DNA of 64,000 nucleotides from Polynucleobacter sp. AP-Capit-er-40B-B4 (lineage in GTDB: Bacteria > Pseudomonadota > Gammaproteobacteria > Burkholderiales > Burkholderiaceae), in assembly GCF_018882245.1 (NCBI RefSeq), contig NZ_JACVOV010000001.1, forward strand, positions 806,001 to 870,000. The letters are read 5' to 3'. Position numbers and translations under genes: made by a program. Below, one piece after another: positions 1-9,449 of this stretch (its first letter is position 1; each line of letters starts with the position of its first letter). The notes below the pieces were generated by a model. That model did not search any database. It saw nothing but the letters and a program-made list of their open reading frames with translations, and was not told the origin of the DNA.

Positions 1-33
1 AATCAGTTGCTCTACCAGATGAGCTAAAGGGGC
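1..33 (-). tRNA. tRNA 5' half, probably tRNA-Thr (cut by window edge)
   Basis: Read on the minus strand this is a tRNA 5' end: a GCCCCTT acceptor strand, a D-arm with AGCTC and GGTAGAGC, and an anticodon stem CTGATT that stops at U33. The anticodon itself lies outside the window. The stem sequence resembles bacterial tRNA-Thr, but identity cannot be proven without the anticodon. Confidence 0.8.
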
Positions 34-51
34 AACGGAATATATTTTAGC

Positions 52-459
52 CTATTTCACAATCTTCAAGGCTGGTCTTGTGGTTTTGGGCTTTTCTGGG
101 GCCTCATCTGCGGCATCTGCAATATGCAGGTCTCGAGCCTGAGCAGGGTCAAATGGGAAAGACATGCCCTGTCCATTCTCCCTAGCGTAGATTGCCAATA
201 CATGACTGACGGGCACTAGGATCTTCCGTGGGACCCCACCAAATCGCGCCTGGAAACTAATCCAGTCGTTTTCCATCTGCAGCTGGTGGCAGGCCTCCAG
301 GGAGAGATTAAGAACAATCTCATCATTCTTCACAAACTCCATCGGCACTTCCACCCTAGCATCTACAAAGACGGCAATGAATGGCGTAAAGCCAAAATCC
401 GTGCACCACTGATGTAGAGCACGGATTAGATAGGGTTTATTGCTTGGGACGTCAGACAT
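52..459 (-). CDS. sspB: ClpXP protease specificity-enhancing factor SspB
   Basis: SspB is a dimeric adaptor that binds ssrA-tagged proteins from stalled ribosomes and tethers them to ClpXP. The first 105 or so residues match the substrate-binding fold. A charged, flexible linker follows and ends in RPALKIVK, which closely resembles the C-terminal ClpX-docking peptide of known SspB proteins. The length of 135 residues is normal. It lies about 30 bases downstream of sspA on the same strand, the usual sspAB order, so the two are probably co-transcribed. Confidence 0.95.
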   Translation of the reverse strand: MSDVPSNKPYLIRALHQWCTDFGFTPFIAVFVDARVEVPMEFVKNDEIVLNLSLEACHQLQMENDWISFQARFGGVPRKILVPVSHVLAIYARENGQGMSFPFDPAQARDLHIADAADEAPEKPKTTRPALKIVK

Positions 460-488
460 GCCGACTAATAATGAACCGCTGGAACTGC

Positions 489-1100
489 TTAGCGGCGCAT
501 TACCTTCTCAGAAGGAGTCAAAGCTTCAATGTATGCAGGTCTGCTGAAAATACGCTCAGCGTACTTCAAGAGAGCGGCAGCATTACGAGAAAGATCGATA
601 CCATAGTGCTCAAGACGCCACAACAATGGCGCAATGGCAACGTCTAGCATTGAGAACTCATCGCCCAACATGTACTTGTTTTTTACAAAAATAGGTGCAA
701 GTTGAGTCAAGCGATCACGAATCGCTAAACGCGCTTTCTCATGAACCTTCTCAGCCGCCTTACCTTTTTCATTTTCCAAAGCAGCCACATGCACAAATAA
801 CTCTTTCTCAAAATTAAAGAGGAAAAGGCGTGCGCGTGCGCGTGCTACTGGATCAGGCGGCATCAATTGTGGATGAGGAAAACGCTCATCAATGTATTCA
901 TTAATGATGTTTGATTCATACAAAATCAAGTCGCGTTCAACCAAGATAGGAACTTGGCCATAAGGATTCATTACAGAGATGTCTTCTGGCTTATTAAACA
1001 AGTCAACATCGCGGATTTCAAAATCCATGCCTTTTTCAAAAAGCACCAAACGGCAGCGTTGCGAGAATGGGCAGTTAGTACCCGAGTACAACACCATCAT
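489..1100 (-). CDS. sspA: Stringent starvation protein A (GST-fold)
   Basis: SspA is a glutathione S-transferase-like protein that binds RNA polymerase holoenzyme and changes transcription under starvation or acid stress. It has an N-terminal thioredoxin-like part (about residues 1-80, with the NCPFSQR segment and the cis-Pro region VPILVE) and a helical C-terminal GST domain (about 85-200). SspA proteins are not expected to be active transferases. It is the first gene of sspAB and lies downstream of the bc1 genes, from which a weak hairpin separates it. Confidence 0.93.
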   Translation of the reverse strand: MMVLYSGTNCPFSQRCRLVLFEKGMDFEIRDVDLFNKPEDISVMNPYGQVPILVERDLILYESNIINEYIDERFPHPQLMPPDPVARARARLFLFNFEKELFVHVAALENEKGKAAEKVHEKARLAIRDRLTQLAPIFVKNKYMLGDEFSMLDVAIAPLLWRLEHYGIDLSRNAAALLKYAERIFSRPAYIEALTPSEKVMRR

Positions 1101-1168
1101 AAATTTATTTCCTTAAATTTCTACTTCAATACAACAAACGCACAACAGCGTTAAATCTTGTCGCTAAC

Positions 1169-1184
1169 AGACCCCGAAGGGTCT
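1169..1184 (-). terminator. Small hairpin between petC and sspA
   Basis: AGACCC (1169-1174) pairs perfectly with GGGTCT (1179-1184) around a CGAA/TTCG tetraloop. No strong T tract follows on the minus strand, so this is at best a weak or partial terminator at the end of the bc1 operon. Confidence 0.45.
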
Positions 1185-1194
1185 ATCAATTCAA

Positions 1195-1968
1195 TTAATG
1201 AATATCTTTCCAATACGCTTTGTTCAAACGCCAAGCTAGGAGAGTAAAGACTGCCAAGAACAAGAGTACGATGACGCCAAGGCGTTTGCGCTCCAACTGA
1301 ACTGGCTCAGCCATCCATGACATGAAAGCAACTAAGTCGGCGATGTTGTCGTCGTACTCCTGTGGCTTCATGGTGCCTGGGGTTAATTGTTCAAAGCCTA
1401 CAAATACCTTCTCCATTCTGCTTGGATCATGAGGGTCTTTACGCTCCTCAAACTTCGCAGCACGCTCGCCCTGTAACTGCCAGAGGACATGTGGCATACC
1501 CACGTTTGGATAAACCAAATTATTCCAACCAGTTTGGGTGGTGTCGTCCTTATAGAAAGTACGGAAGTAGGTGTAGAGCCAGTCAATGCCACGCGCGCGA
1601 GCCTCAACCGATAAGTCTGGTGGAGTTTTGCCAAAGAAAGCTTTACCTTCTTTTGGTGTCATGGAAATGGTCATCAAATCACCCACTTTGGCATCAGTCA
1701 AAATGAGGTTGTCTTTGATCTGTTGATCAGTCAAGCCAATATCGCGTAAGCGGTTGTAACGCATGCTAGAAGCTGCGTGGCAGTTCAAGCAATAGTTCAC
1801 AAATATCTTTGCGCCATTTTGCAATGATGCATTGCTACTTACACGATCAGGCGCTTTATCCAATGGAAAGCCACCTTCATTTGCATTGGCATTAATACCA
1901 AAGCTGAGCGCCGCAACTAATACTGTTGCTTGGCAGACGCCCATCAAAGTTTGCAGAATTCGTTTCAT
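1195..1968 (-). CDS. petC: Ubiquinol-cytochrome c reductase, cytochrome c1 subunit
   Basis: Cytochrome c1 passes electrons from the Rieske protein to soluble cytochrome c. The chosen start at 1968 gives 257 residues beginning MKRILQ, with a cleavable signal peptide, a single CLNCH heme-binding motif near residue 57, and one C-terminal transmembrane anchor (VIVLLFLAVFTLLAW) that holds the heme domain in the periplasm. An upstream in-frame extension to 2142 would overlap petB and place a basic hydrophobic stretch before the signal peptide, so it is rejected. It is the last gene of petABC. Confidence 0.95.
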   Translation of the reverse strand: MKRILQTLMGVCQATVLVAALSFGINANANEGGFPLDKAPDRVSSNASLQNGAKIFVNYCLNCHAASSMRYNRLRDIGLTDQQIKDNLILTDAKVGDLMTISMTPKEGKAFFGKTPPDLSVEARARGIDWLYTYFRTFYKDDTTQTGWNNLVYPNVGMPHVLWQLQGERAAKFEERKDPHDPSRMEKVFVGFEQLTPGTMKPQEYDDNIADLVAFMSWMAEPVQLERKRLGVIVLLFLAVFTLLAWRLNKAYWKDIH

Positions 1969-1999
1969 GCTAGTTCCTAGTTTCTCTTTGGTATCTGAA

Positions 2000-3400
2000 T
2001 TAATGGGATTCAAAAGTAACGCGAGTCGGAACTGGCTTGAACGTACCAAGCTTGCTCCAGAAAGGCATTGCCAAGAAAAAGCCCAGATAATAAATCGTAC
2101 AAATCTGAGAAATCTTTTCAAATACTGGTGATGGTGGCTCAATACCTAAGTAACCCAAGATAATGAAACTCACAACGAACACACCATAAATATATTTATG
2201 GAACTGTGGACGATAGCGAATCGATTTCACTGGTGACTTATCAAGCCAAGGCAAGAAGAACATGATCACAACTGAACCGCCCATGATCACAACACCCCAG
2301 AACTTAGCGTCAAACAAGTAGAAGCCAGCAGCCAAAATAACTGCAATAGCAGCACATGCACCCTTCACTTTTTTGTCGCTTGAGCTTCTAGCAAACATTC
2401 CAAGAATGATGGCTAAGAAGATCCACAACGGCAATAAGAAGTTAGTGGTGGTTGCACGCAACATAGAGTAGAAAGGCGTGAAATACCAAACTGGTGCAAT
2501 GTGTGTCGGCGTTACGAATGGATTTGCCGGAATGAAGTTATTCGCTTCCAAGAAGTATCCGCCCATCTCCGGAGCAAAGAATACGATGCAAGCAAATACC
2601 ATCAGGAATCCGCCCAGGTACATTACGTCGTGAACACTGTAGTAAGGGTGGAATGGAATGCCATCAACAGGATGACCATTCGCGTCCAAGTTCTCTTTAA
2701 TCTCTACGCCATCAGGATTGTTTGAGCCAACTTCATGCAATGCAAGAATGTGAGCAGCAACCAAACCAATTAATACCAAAGGAATGGCAATGACGTGGAA
2801 TGCAAAGAAGCGGTTAAGAGTTGCATCACCCACCACGTAGTCGCCACGCAACCATAAAGACAGGTCTGGGCCAATAAATGGAATTGCTGAGAACAAGTTC
2901 ACAATAACTTGAGCACCCCAGTAGGACATCTGACCCCATGGGAGCAAGTAACCGAAGAACGCCTCACCCATCAAGCACAAGAAAATTGCGCAACCGAAAA
3001 TCCAAATGAGTTCACGTGGCTTGCGATATGAGCCGTAGATCAAACCACGGAACATGTGCAAATACACAACCACGAAGAACATAGAAGCGCCGGTGGAGTG
3101 CATATAGCGAATCAACCAACCCCATGGTACTTCGCGCATGATGTATTCAACAGACTCAAATGCTTTAGCTGCATCTGGCTTGTAGTTCATTACCAAGAAA
3201 ATACCGGTAATGATCTGAATTGCTAAAACAACGATCGCTAACGCACCAAAAATATAGAAAAAATTCAGATTTTTAGGAGCGTAATATTCACTCATATGAC
3301 GCTTAAATGCGTCTGTAACAGGCAAACGCGAGTCAACCCATGCCATTAGTTTTACGGCGGCTGAAGCGTCTGCAGGAACTTCTTTTTCGTGAAATGCCAT
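2000..3400 (-). CDS. petB: Ubiquinol-cytochrome c reductase, cytochrome b subunit
   Basis: This is the membrane core of complex III, holding hemes bL and bH and the Qo and Qi quinone sites. Heme-ligand histidines are visible at about H101/H115 and H202/H217 in hydrophobic helices, and HEVGSNNP follows the second pair, as in other bc1 cytochromes. The Qo motif reads PVWY (about 303-306) instead of PEWY. The 466 residues include extra C-terminal helices, so this is a full-length cytochrome b rather than a split b6/subunit IV. It lies 10 bases after petA and about 30 before petC. Confidence 0.97.
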   Translation of the reverse strand: MAFHEKEVPADASAAVKLMAWVDSRLPVTDAFKRHMSEYYAPKNLNFFYIFGALAIVVLAIQIITGIFLVMNYKPDAAKAFESVEYIMREVPWGWLIRYMHSTGASMFFVVVYLHMFRGLIYGSYRKPRELIWIFGCAIFLCLMGEAFFGYLLPWGQMSYWGAQVIVNLFSAIPFIGPDLSLWLRGDYVVGDATLNRFFAFHVIAIPLVLIGLVAAHILALHEVGSNNPDGVEIKENLDANGHPVDGIPFHPYYSVHDVMYLGGFLMVFACIVFFAPEMGGYFLEANNFIPANPFVTPTHIAPVWYFTPFYSMLRATTTNFLLPLWIFLAIILGMFARSSSDKKVKGACAAIAVILAAGFYLFDAKFWGVVIMGGSVVIMFFLPWLDKSPVKSIRYRPQFHKYIYGVFVVSFIILGYLGIEPPSPVFEKISQICTIYYLGFFLAMPFWSKLGTFKPVPTRVTFESH

Positions 3401-3410
3401 TTATCTCTCC

Positions 3411-4013
3411 TTAGGCCTTCTTATCTTCGCCAACCAAAATCTTGGTGTCGCTCAAGTACATGTGTGGCGGCACTTCAAGGTTATCTGGGGCTGGTTTATT
3501 TTTAAATACGCGGCCTGCCATATCGAAAGTGGAACCGTGACATGGGCAAAGGAAGCCACCTGGCCAAGTATTCGGCAAGGAAGGCTGTGCACCTGACTCG
3601 AATTTAGGCGTTGGAGAACAGCCCAAATGAGTGCAAATACCAACAACTACGAGGTACTCAGGCTTAATGGAGCGCCATTGATTCTGAGCATAAGGGGGTG
3701 TGAATTGAGCTGGATCACGCAAAGAATCCGGATCCGCTAATTCGCCATCAATCTTGGACAACTCAGCAACTTGCTCAGGGGTACGACGAACCACCCAAAC
3801 AGGTTTACCGCGCCATTCAACCATTCTCATCTCGTCTGGCTGCATGCCAGCGATATCGATCTCAACAGCAGCGCCAGCGGCTTTTGCACGCTCGGAAGGC
3901 TCAAAACTGTCCACAAAAGGGTAAAGGGCTGCAGCTGCGCCTACGCCTCCAACTGCCGACGTGGCGATCAGCCAGTTGCGGCGATCCTTGTCCATACAGG
4001 GCTTGTCACTCAT
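3411..4013 (-). CDS. petA: Ubiquinol-cytochrome c reductase, Rieske iron-sulfur subunit
   Basis: The Rieske subunit takes one electron from quinol at the Qo site and moves it to cytochrome c1. An N-terminal membrane anchor (about residues 13-32, with a twin-arginine-like DRRNWL in front, consistent with Tat export) is followed by the periplasmic domain. The 2Fe-2S ligands are in CTHLGC and CPCHGS near residues 128 and 157. The length of 200 is normal. It is the first gene of the petABC operon; tatABC, whose products export such proteins, lie elsewhere in this window. Confidence 0.97.
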   Translation of the reverse strand: MSDKPCMDKDRRNWLIATSAVGGVGAAAALYPFVDSFEPSERAKAAGAAVEIDIAGMQPDEMRMVEWRGKPVWVVRRTPEQVAELSKIDGELADPDSLRDPAQFTPPYAQNQWRSIKPEYLVVVGICTHLGCSPTPKFESGAQPSLPNTWPGGFLCPCHGSTFDMAGRVFKNKPAPDNLEVPPHMYLSDTKILVGEDKKA

Positions 4014-4150
4014 TTACAAAATTCCTAGAAAGGGTATTTATGGGTGGAAATTGCTTAAAGGTAGGATTTTAAAGTAAAAAGTGGGGTAAGCAAGAAAGTT
4101 ATGGGGTTAATCTCGGGTTAATCTGGATCTTAGTTAAAAGGAAGGCATTT

Positions 4151-4573
4151 ATGAGCGTTTTAAAGGAATTTCGGGACTTTGCCGTAAAGGGCAACGTGAT
4201 TGATTTGGCGGTTGGCGTCATTATTGGGGGGGCTTTTGGGAAAATCGTGGATTCCCTGGTCAATGACATCGTTATGCCCGTTATTTCAAGCCTTTTAGGG
4301 GGTCATATCGACTTTACGAACCTTTTTATCGTTCTTGGGCATATTCCAGAGGGAGTTCCTAGAACCTTTGATGCCCTGAAAAAGGCCGGCGTACCGATTT
4401 TTGCCTATGGCAATTTCATCACCATTTCGATCAATTTCATACTCTTGGCCTTTGTCATCTTTCAAATGGTGAAAGTAGTAAACAAGATTCGTATCATGGA
4501 TGCGCCACCACCACCTCCAGTTCCGGAAGACGTAGTGTTGTTGCGCGAAATTCGTGACAGCCTAAAAAAATAA
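4151..4573 (+). CDS. mscL: Large-conductance mechanosensitive channel MscL
   Basis: MscL is a homopentameric inner-membrane channel that opens under high membrane tension during hypo-osmotic shock, a relevant hazard in fresh water. The N-terminal helix ([19 protein letters not shown]) and pore-lining TM1 with small residues are typical, as are TM2 ([18 protein letters not shown]) and a short charged cytoplasmic helix after a proline run. The length of 140 is normal. A strong AGGAAGG ribosome binding site precedes the ATG. The next gene starts one base after its stop codon. Confidence 0.97.
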   Translation: MSVLKEFRDFAVKGNVIDLAVGVIIGGAFGKIVDSLVNDIVMPVISSLLGGHIDFTNLFIVLGHIPEGVPRTFDALKKAGVPIFAYGNFITISINFILLAFVIFQMVKVVNKIRIMDAPPPPPVPEDVVLLREIRDSLKK

Positions 4574-4574
4574 T

Positions 4575-6806
4575 TTGTCCTCAAATATTTCTCAAGAAAA
4601 ACAAGAACAAGCTCAAGTCATTTTTCAAAATGGTTTGAGCTTGCTTCAACAAGGAAAGCCTGAGGAAGCGGATAGACTTTTTTCAGAAGCCTACTTACTT
4701 AACCCAAAAAATGCCGAAGTATTAAATCTCTTAGGCATTCGTGCCTATCAAAAACAAGAATATCGAAATGCAATTGATTTTTTAAATCAAGCAAATCAGA
4801 TTGCACCCCATTGCGCACCAACACTCAGCAATTTAGGTTTAGTTCATAACGCAATTTTTGAATATGCCGACGCATTGCATTTTTTTAATTTAGCCATTGA
4901 ATGTGCTCCAAATATTCCGGAGACTCACAACAATCGGGGTAACGCCTTAAAAGGCTTGGGGAAAATTACTGAGGCAAATAGTGCTTATGAAAAAGCGATT
5001 GCCCTACGACCCAATTACGCTGAAGCCCTTAGCAATCAAGGGGTGCTCCTTCTGGAGTCTGGACAGGCTGAAAAAGCGACTGCCCTCTTTGAAAAAGCTA
5101 TCGCAGCAAATCCCCACTTTGCTATTGCATTCAATAATCTTGGAAATGCGTTTACACAACTAGAGAATTATGAGGATGCCTTTCAATGTTTCGAGCAGGC
5201 ATTACAAATTCATCCTGGCTACCTCGATGCTTGTTTGAACTTTGGCAATAGCCTAAAAAAATGCAAGCAATACACTGCCGCAATTGATTGTTATCAACAC
5301 GCACTCAAGATCAATCCCGAAAATGCTAAAACCTTTTTCTTATTGGGCGAGGTTTACTACGACACTGGTGATTGTGATCTGGCAAAAACCTATTACGCTA
5401 AATCTCTAGAGATTTATCCGGCCGATTTAGAGACACAAATCGCTCTAGCTATTGCTCAAATGCCAAAAGTATTCAAAAGCGTTGAAGAACTCGGAGACTC
5501 TCGTAATGAATTTACTCAACAACTTGAATTTTTTCAGAGAGCTCTTGATCAACAAAGCGACTCTATTCCAAGCGATAAGCTCCTTGCTCGCCACCCCTTT
5601 TACCTAGCCTATCAAGACGAAAATAATCGACCCCTGATGGCAAAATTTGGGGAGATCTGTTCTGGCTTGGCCCAGCCTATACAGGCCAAGTTAGGCACCA
5701 AGAAAGAATTCACAGATGCAAGCCCAAAGATCCGCATTGGGATTATTAGTAGCTTTATTTGCAGCCATCCTGTGTGGCATGCCATTACCAAGGGATGGGT
5801 GAACCATCTTGATGACAACCAATTTGAGCTTCATATCTTTAATACCAATGGTGTTGGAGATCAAGAAACTGAAAAAGCGAAGTCCAGAGTAGCGAGCTAC
5901 ATGAACTGCGGAACCGACATCATGGTTGCCGCACAGACTATTGCAGATCACAAACTGGATGTCATTCTTTATCCAGAAATCGGTATGGACACTATTAGCA
6001 AGTCCTTAGGCTGCCTGCGGCTTGCGCCTACGCAAATCGTGAGCTGGGGCCACCCAGAAACTACTGGACTGCCAACAATCGACTTTTACCTGTCATCTCA
6101 ATTGATGGAGTCAGCTAATTCTAATGACTACTACAGCGAGGAGCTTATTGCCCTTCCGAGCTTGGGAACCTACTTTGAACAAGAGGTGATTGAGCCACTT
6201 AAGCCCGATTTACAAAACCTGGGAATAAATCCAAATACCCCAATACTGCTCTGCGCTGGATCACCATCAAAGTACTCTCCGGCGCACGACCATGTCTTTG
6301 TGCAGATTGCCAAAAAACTGGGCGCATGCCAGCTTGTCTTCTTTAACTTTGACGAAAACCTCACCGCCATTTTGCGGGAAAGATTACAACTCGCATTTGC
6401 GCATGAGCAGCTTGATAGCACCCAATATCTACGCTTCATTCCTTTTTTAAATAAGCAAGAGTTTTACGGATTAATGCGTGAGGCAGATCTCTACTTAGAT
6501 ACCATTGGATTTTCTGGCTTCAATACCGCAATGCAAGCCCTTGTCTGTGATCTGCCCATCATCACGGTAGCAGGCACCAAAATGCGTGGCCGCCTTGCTA
6601 GCGCAATCCTCAATCGCATTGGTCTGCCGGAATTAATCTGTCAATCTGATACTGCTTATATTGATTTGGCAGTAGAGTTGATTCAGAATCGAAGCTTACT
6701 GAACTCAATCAAAGATAAGATTGCGAAATCCAAAGCGATTTTGTTTAATGATCTTGAGCCTATACGATCGCTAGAACAATTCCTGATACAACAGGCACGA
6801 AAGTAA
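4575..6806 (+). CDS. TPR protein with SPINDLY/GT41-type glycosyltransferase domain
   Basis: Roughly residues 10-300 are tandem tetratricopeptide repeats (each with the small-Gly-Tyr spacing and often NPxNA at the end). Residues about 385-740 resemble the bacterial O-GlcNAc-transferase-like GT41 domain: RIGIISS at its start, then LAPTQIVSWGHPETTGLP, SKYSPAHDHVF (lysine at the place of the OGT nucleotide-sugar lysine), GFNTAMQAL and MRGRLASAILNRIGLPELI. This suggests sugar transfer to a protein, with TPRs binding the acceptor. The donor and acceptor are unknown. The start is TTG at 4575, one base after the mscL stop, with no clear ribosome binding site, so translation may be coupled to mscL. 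No other in-frame ATG is near. Confidence 0.8.
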   Translation: MSSNISQEKQEQAQVIFQNGLSLLQQGKPEEADRLFSEAYLLNPKNAEVLNLLGIRAYQKQEYRNAIDFLNQANQIAPHCAPTLSNLGLVHNAIFEYADALHFFNLAIECAPNIPETHNNRGNALKGLGKITEANSAYEKAIALRPNYAEALSNQGVLLLESGQAEKATALFEKAIAANPHFAIAFNNLGNAFTQLENYEDAFQCFEQALQIHPGYLDACLNFGNSLKKCKQYTAAIDCYQHALKINPENAKTFFLLGEVYYDTGDCDLAKTYYAKSLEIYPADLETQIALAIAQMPKVFKSVEELGDSRNEFTQQLEFFQRALDQQSDSIPSDKLLARHPFYLAYQDENNRPLMAKFGEICSGLAQPIQAKLGTKKEFTDASPKIRIGIISSFICSHPVWHAITKGWVNHLDDNQFELHIFNTNGVGDQETEKAKSRVASYMNCGTDIMVAAQTIADHKLDVILYPEIGMDTISKSLGCLRLAPTQIVSWGHPETTGLPTIDFYLSSQLMESANSNDYYSEELIALPSLGTYFEQEVIEPLKPDLQNLGINPNTPILLCAGSPSKYSPAHDHVFVQIAKKLGACQLVFFNFDENLTAILRERLQLAFAHEQLDSTQYLRFIPFLNKQEFYGLMREADLYLDTIGFSGFNTAMQALVCDLPIITVAGTKMRGRLASAILNRIGLPELICQSDTAYIDLAVELIQNRSLLNSIKDKIAKSKAILFNDLEPIRSLEQFLIQQARK

Positions 6807-6817
6807 AGCAATTCTTC

Positions 6818-8005
6818 ATGAACTCCACTCTTCAAAAATATTGGCTCTTATTTGCACAAGCAATTACTGTCATGTTGGCGGCCTTATTTATCGTTGCGAC
6901 CCTAAAACCGGAGTGGCTTTCTGAATCTCGAGTTGGCTCATTGGTTGATACTGTTTCGCTTAAAGAAAGCCACTATGATGGCCAACTGAATCCTGGCTCA
7001 TATCACGAAGCAGTTAAACGTTCGATGCCTGCGGTAGTCAATATTTTTACCAATAAAGCTTCTGCAAAACCCAAAGCACGTAAGGGCGGCGGGCCAAACT
7101 CTGGGGATCCTTTATTTAAATTCTTTTTTGGCGATCAACCTCCTGAAGAAGAGCCTAGCTCTAGCTTAGGATCCGGAGTTTTAGTGAGCCCAGAAGGCTA
7201 TATCCTAACCAATCATCATGTCATTAGCGATGCCAATGACATTGATGTGGCACTAGCTGATGGGCGCAAGGTAAAAGCACAAGTGATTGGTAGCGATCCA
7301 GAAACCGATATTGCCGTCTTAAAGATTGAAGCCAAACAGTTACCAACACCTATCACCCTTGGTAAGGTTGAGTCTGTTCGCGTAGGTGATGTAGTTTTAG
7401 CGATTGGCAATCCATTTGGTGTGGGTCAAACGGTCACTTCCGGAATTGTTTCTGCATTGGGTCGCGATCATGTAGGCATCAATACTTTTGAAAACTTTAT
7501 TCAAACAGATGCGGCCATTAATCCTGGTAACTCAGGTGGTGCGCTCATAGATACACGCGGCAATCTCATCGGCATTAATACCGCCATCTACTCCAACAAT
7601 GGTGGCTCGATGGGTATTGGATTTGCAATCCCGATCAATTTAGCCAAACAAGTGATGGAGTCCATCTTGGCCAACGGTAGCGTGACCAGAGGCTGGATTG
7701 GCGTAGAGCCACAAAACCTTTCTAAGGAGCTTTCAGAGTCTCTGGGCTTGCCTGGCAATACCTCGGGCGTTCTGCTATCGGGCGTGTTAGAAGGCGGCCC
7801 TGCAGCCCGTGCTGGCATCAAGCCCGGTGATGTATTAGTCGCAGTTAATGGCAACCCCATTAAGGATGTCCGTGGGCTCCTCAATCAGATTGCTCAAATT
7901 AGCCCAGGCAATCAAGCAAAACTCACCGTGCTACGAAAAGGCAAAGAGCTAGAATTAACGGCCCAGACGGGCAAACGCCCCAAACCGAAACAACAAGCCA
8001 ACTAG
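6818..8005 (+). CDS. degS: DegS/HtrA-like membrane-anchored serine protease
   Basis: An S1C serine protease with one PDZ domain. Residues about 9-28 form an uncleaved-looking N-terminal membrane anchor, which with the single PDZ domain (about 285-385) matches DegS/AlgW rather than two-PDZ DegP. The catalytic triad is visible: H134 (TNHHV), D164 (ETDIAVL) and S239 (NPGNSGG). DegS proteases cut an anti-sigma factor in the envelope stress response; whether this one does, or is a general periplasmic HtrA, cannot be told from sequence alone. It starts 12 bases after the TPR-glycosyltransferase gene and ends close to the convergent importer genes. Confidence 0.88.
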   Translation: MNSTLQKYWLLFAQAITVMLAALFIVATLKPEWLSESRVGSLVDTVSLKESHYDGQLNPGSYHEAVKRSMPAVVNIFTNKASAKPKARKGGGPNSGDPLFKFFFGDQPPEEEPSSSLGSGVLVSPEGYILTNHHVISDANDIDVALADGRKVKAQVIGSDPETDIAVLKIEAKQLPTPITLGKVESVRVGDVVLAIGNPFGVGQTVTSGIVSALGRDHVGINTFENFIQTDAAINPGNSGGALIDTRGNLIGINTAIYSNNGGSMGIGFAIPINLAKQVMESILANGSVTRGWIGVEPQNLSKELSESLGLPGNTSGVLLSGVLEGGPAARAGIKPGDVLVAVNGNPIKDVRGLLNQIAQISPGNQAKLTVLRKGKELELTAQTGKRPKPKQQAN

Positions 8006-8019
8006 AGCCTACTCAGACT

Positions 8020-8754
8020 TTAGTTAGCGAGAATTTTGGATAAGAATTCTTTAGCTCTAGGCGAACGCGCCTCAGGGCGATCAAAAAACTCTGCTTTGCT
8101 GCAATCTTCGACAATGCGACCTTGATCCATAAAGATCACACGGTGACTTACTTTTCTAGCAAAACCCATCTCATGGGTAACGCAGCACATGGTCATTCCT
8201 TCTTGCGCTAGCTTCACCATGACGTCTAAAACTTCACCAACCATTTCTGGATCTAGGGCAGAGGTTGGCTCATCAAATAACATCACGATGGGATCCATAC
8301 TTAACGCCCTTGCAATTGCCACCCGCTGCTGCTGACCGCCTGATAGCTGACCAGGAAACTTATCTTTCTGAGCCAATAATCCGACGCGATCCAAGTATTT
8401 AAGTCCATGCGCATTCGCTTCATCTGCAGTACGCCCAAGCACCTTCATTTGAGCAAGTGTTAAGTTCTCTTGTACGTTTAAGTGTGGGAAGAGCTCAAAA
8501 TGCTGAAACACCATACCCACCCTGGCACGCAACTGAGGAAGATTCGTCTTGGGGTCATGCAAGTGGACGCCATCAACAATAATTTCACCCTGCTGAAATG
8601 GCTCTAATGCATTGATCGTTTTAATTAATGTAGATTTGCCAGAGCCAGATGGCCCACAAATGACTACTACCTCACCTTTTTGGATCGAAGTACTGCAGTC
8701 GGTGAGCACTTGAAAAGATCCGTACCACTTAGATACATTGCGAAGTTCGATCAT
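8020..8754 (-). CDS. gltL: Polar amino acid ABC transporter, ATP-binding protein (GltL-like)
   Basis: The ATPase that drives uptake through the GltJK membrane pair. Walker A is GPSGSGKST (about residue 34), the signature is LSGGQQQR, Walker B is [13 protein letters not shown], and the switch histidine lies in CCVTHEMG. The 244-residue length and close match to the GltL/GlnQ subfamily indicate a polar amino acid importer. It is the last gene of the gltIJKL order. No clear terminator was seen in the short convergent gap before the protease gene. Confidence 0.92.
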   Translation of the reverse strand: MIELRNVSKWYGSFQVLTDCSTSIQKGEVVVICGPSGSGKSTLIKTINALEPFQQGEIIVDGVHLHDPKTNLPQLRARVGMVFQHFELFPHLNVQENLTLAQMKVLGRTADEANAHGLKYLDRVGLLAQKDKFPGQLSGGQQQRVAIARALSMDPIVMLFDEPTSALDPEMVGEVLDVMVKLAQEGMTMCCVTHEMGFARKVSHRVIFMDQGRIVEDCSKAEFFDRPEARSPRAKEFLSKILAN

Positions 8755-8780
8755 GATATTTTTAGTAGCTCAGAAATAAG

Positions 8781-9449
8781 TTAGCGAATGATGGCAATCT
8801 TGGTATGAATCTTGCGCACAATTTTTGAAAGTGAAAAACAAATAATGAAGTAAGTGAACGCAGCCAAGATGTACGTCTCAATAGGCCGACCATAATTTTT
8901 TCCGGCAATCTCAAAACCCTTAAGCAGGTCATATGCTCCAATTGCATACACTAGCGATGTGTCCTGAAACAAAATAATCGTTTGTGTCATAAATACTGGA
9001 ATCATGTTTCTAAAGGCTTGTGGCAGAACAATAAAACGCATGTTTTGACCATAAGTCATACCCAATGCTTCGGCAGCATAAGCCTGTCCTTTTGGCACTG
9101 ACTGAATTCCGGCGCGCACAATTTCCGAAAAAAAGGCTGCCTCAAATGCAATAAAGGTAATGGTTGCGGAGAGATCGGCGCCAATCGGTTTGCCAATCAA
9201 CATCGGAATGAGTAAGAAGAACCACAAAATCACCATCACCAACGGAATAGAGCGCATGGTATTGACGTAAAACGTAGCGGGATATACCAATGCAGGCCTA
9301 CCCGATAATCGCATGAGTGCCAGGAAAGTACCTACGATAATTCCGCCAACCGTAGCAATGACTGTTAACTGAATGCTGAAGAGTAAACCCTTCAAAATAT
9401 AGTTAGTGAATAACTCCCAGTTATAGAAGCTTAGATCAAGGCCAAACAT
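8781..9449 (-). CDS. gltK: Polar amino acid ABC transporter permease (GltK-like)
   Basis: One of two membrane subunits of the importer. The protein is 222 residues, starts with LSFYNWELFTNYILKGLLFS (typical of HisM/GltK permeases) and has about five membrane helices. The ATPase-contacting EAA loop is visible as AAEALGMTYGQNMRFIVLP. It abuts gltJ directly (stop and start at 9449/9450), as expected for translationally coupled subunits. Confidence 0.92.
   Translation of the reverse strand: MFGLDLSFYNWELFTNYILKGLLFSIQLTVIATVGGIIVGTFLALMRLSGRPALVYPATFYVNTMRSIPLVMVILWFFLLIPMLIGKPIGADLSATITFIAFEAAFFSEIVRAGIQSVPKGQAYAAEALGMTYGQNMRFIVLPQAFRNMIPVFMTQTIILFQDTSLVYAIGAYDLLKGFEIAGKNYGRPIETYILAAFTYFIICFSLSKIVRKIHTKIAIIR

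Noticed and set aside
1969..2142. Longer N-terminus for cytochrome c1
   Set aside because: It overlaps the petB coding region in another frame and precedes a clear signal peptide starting at 1968.
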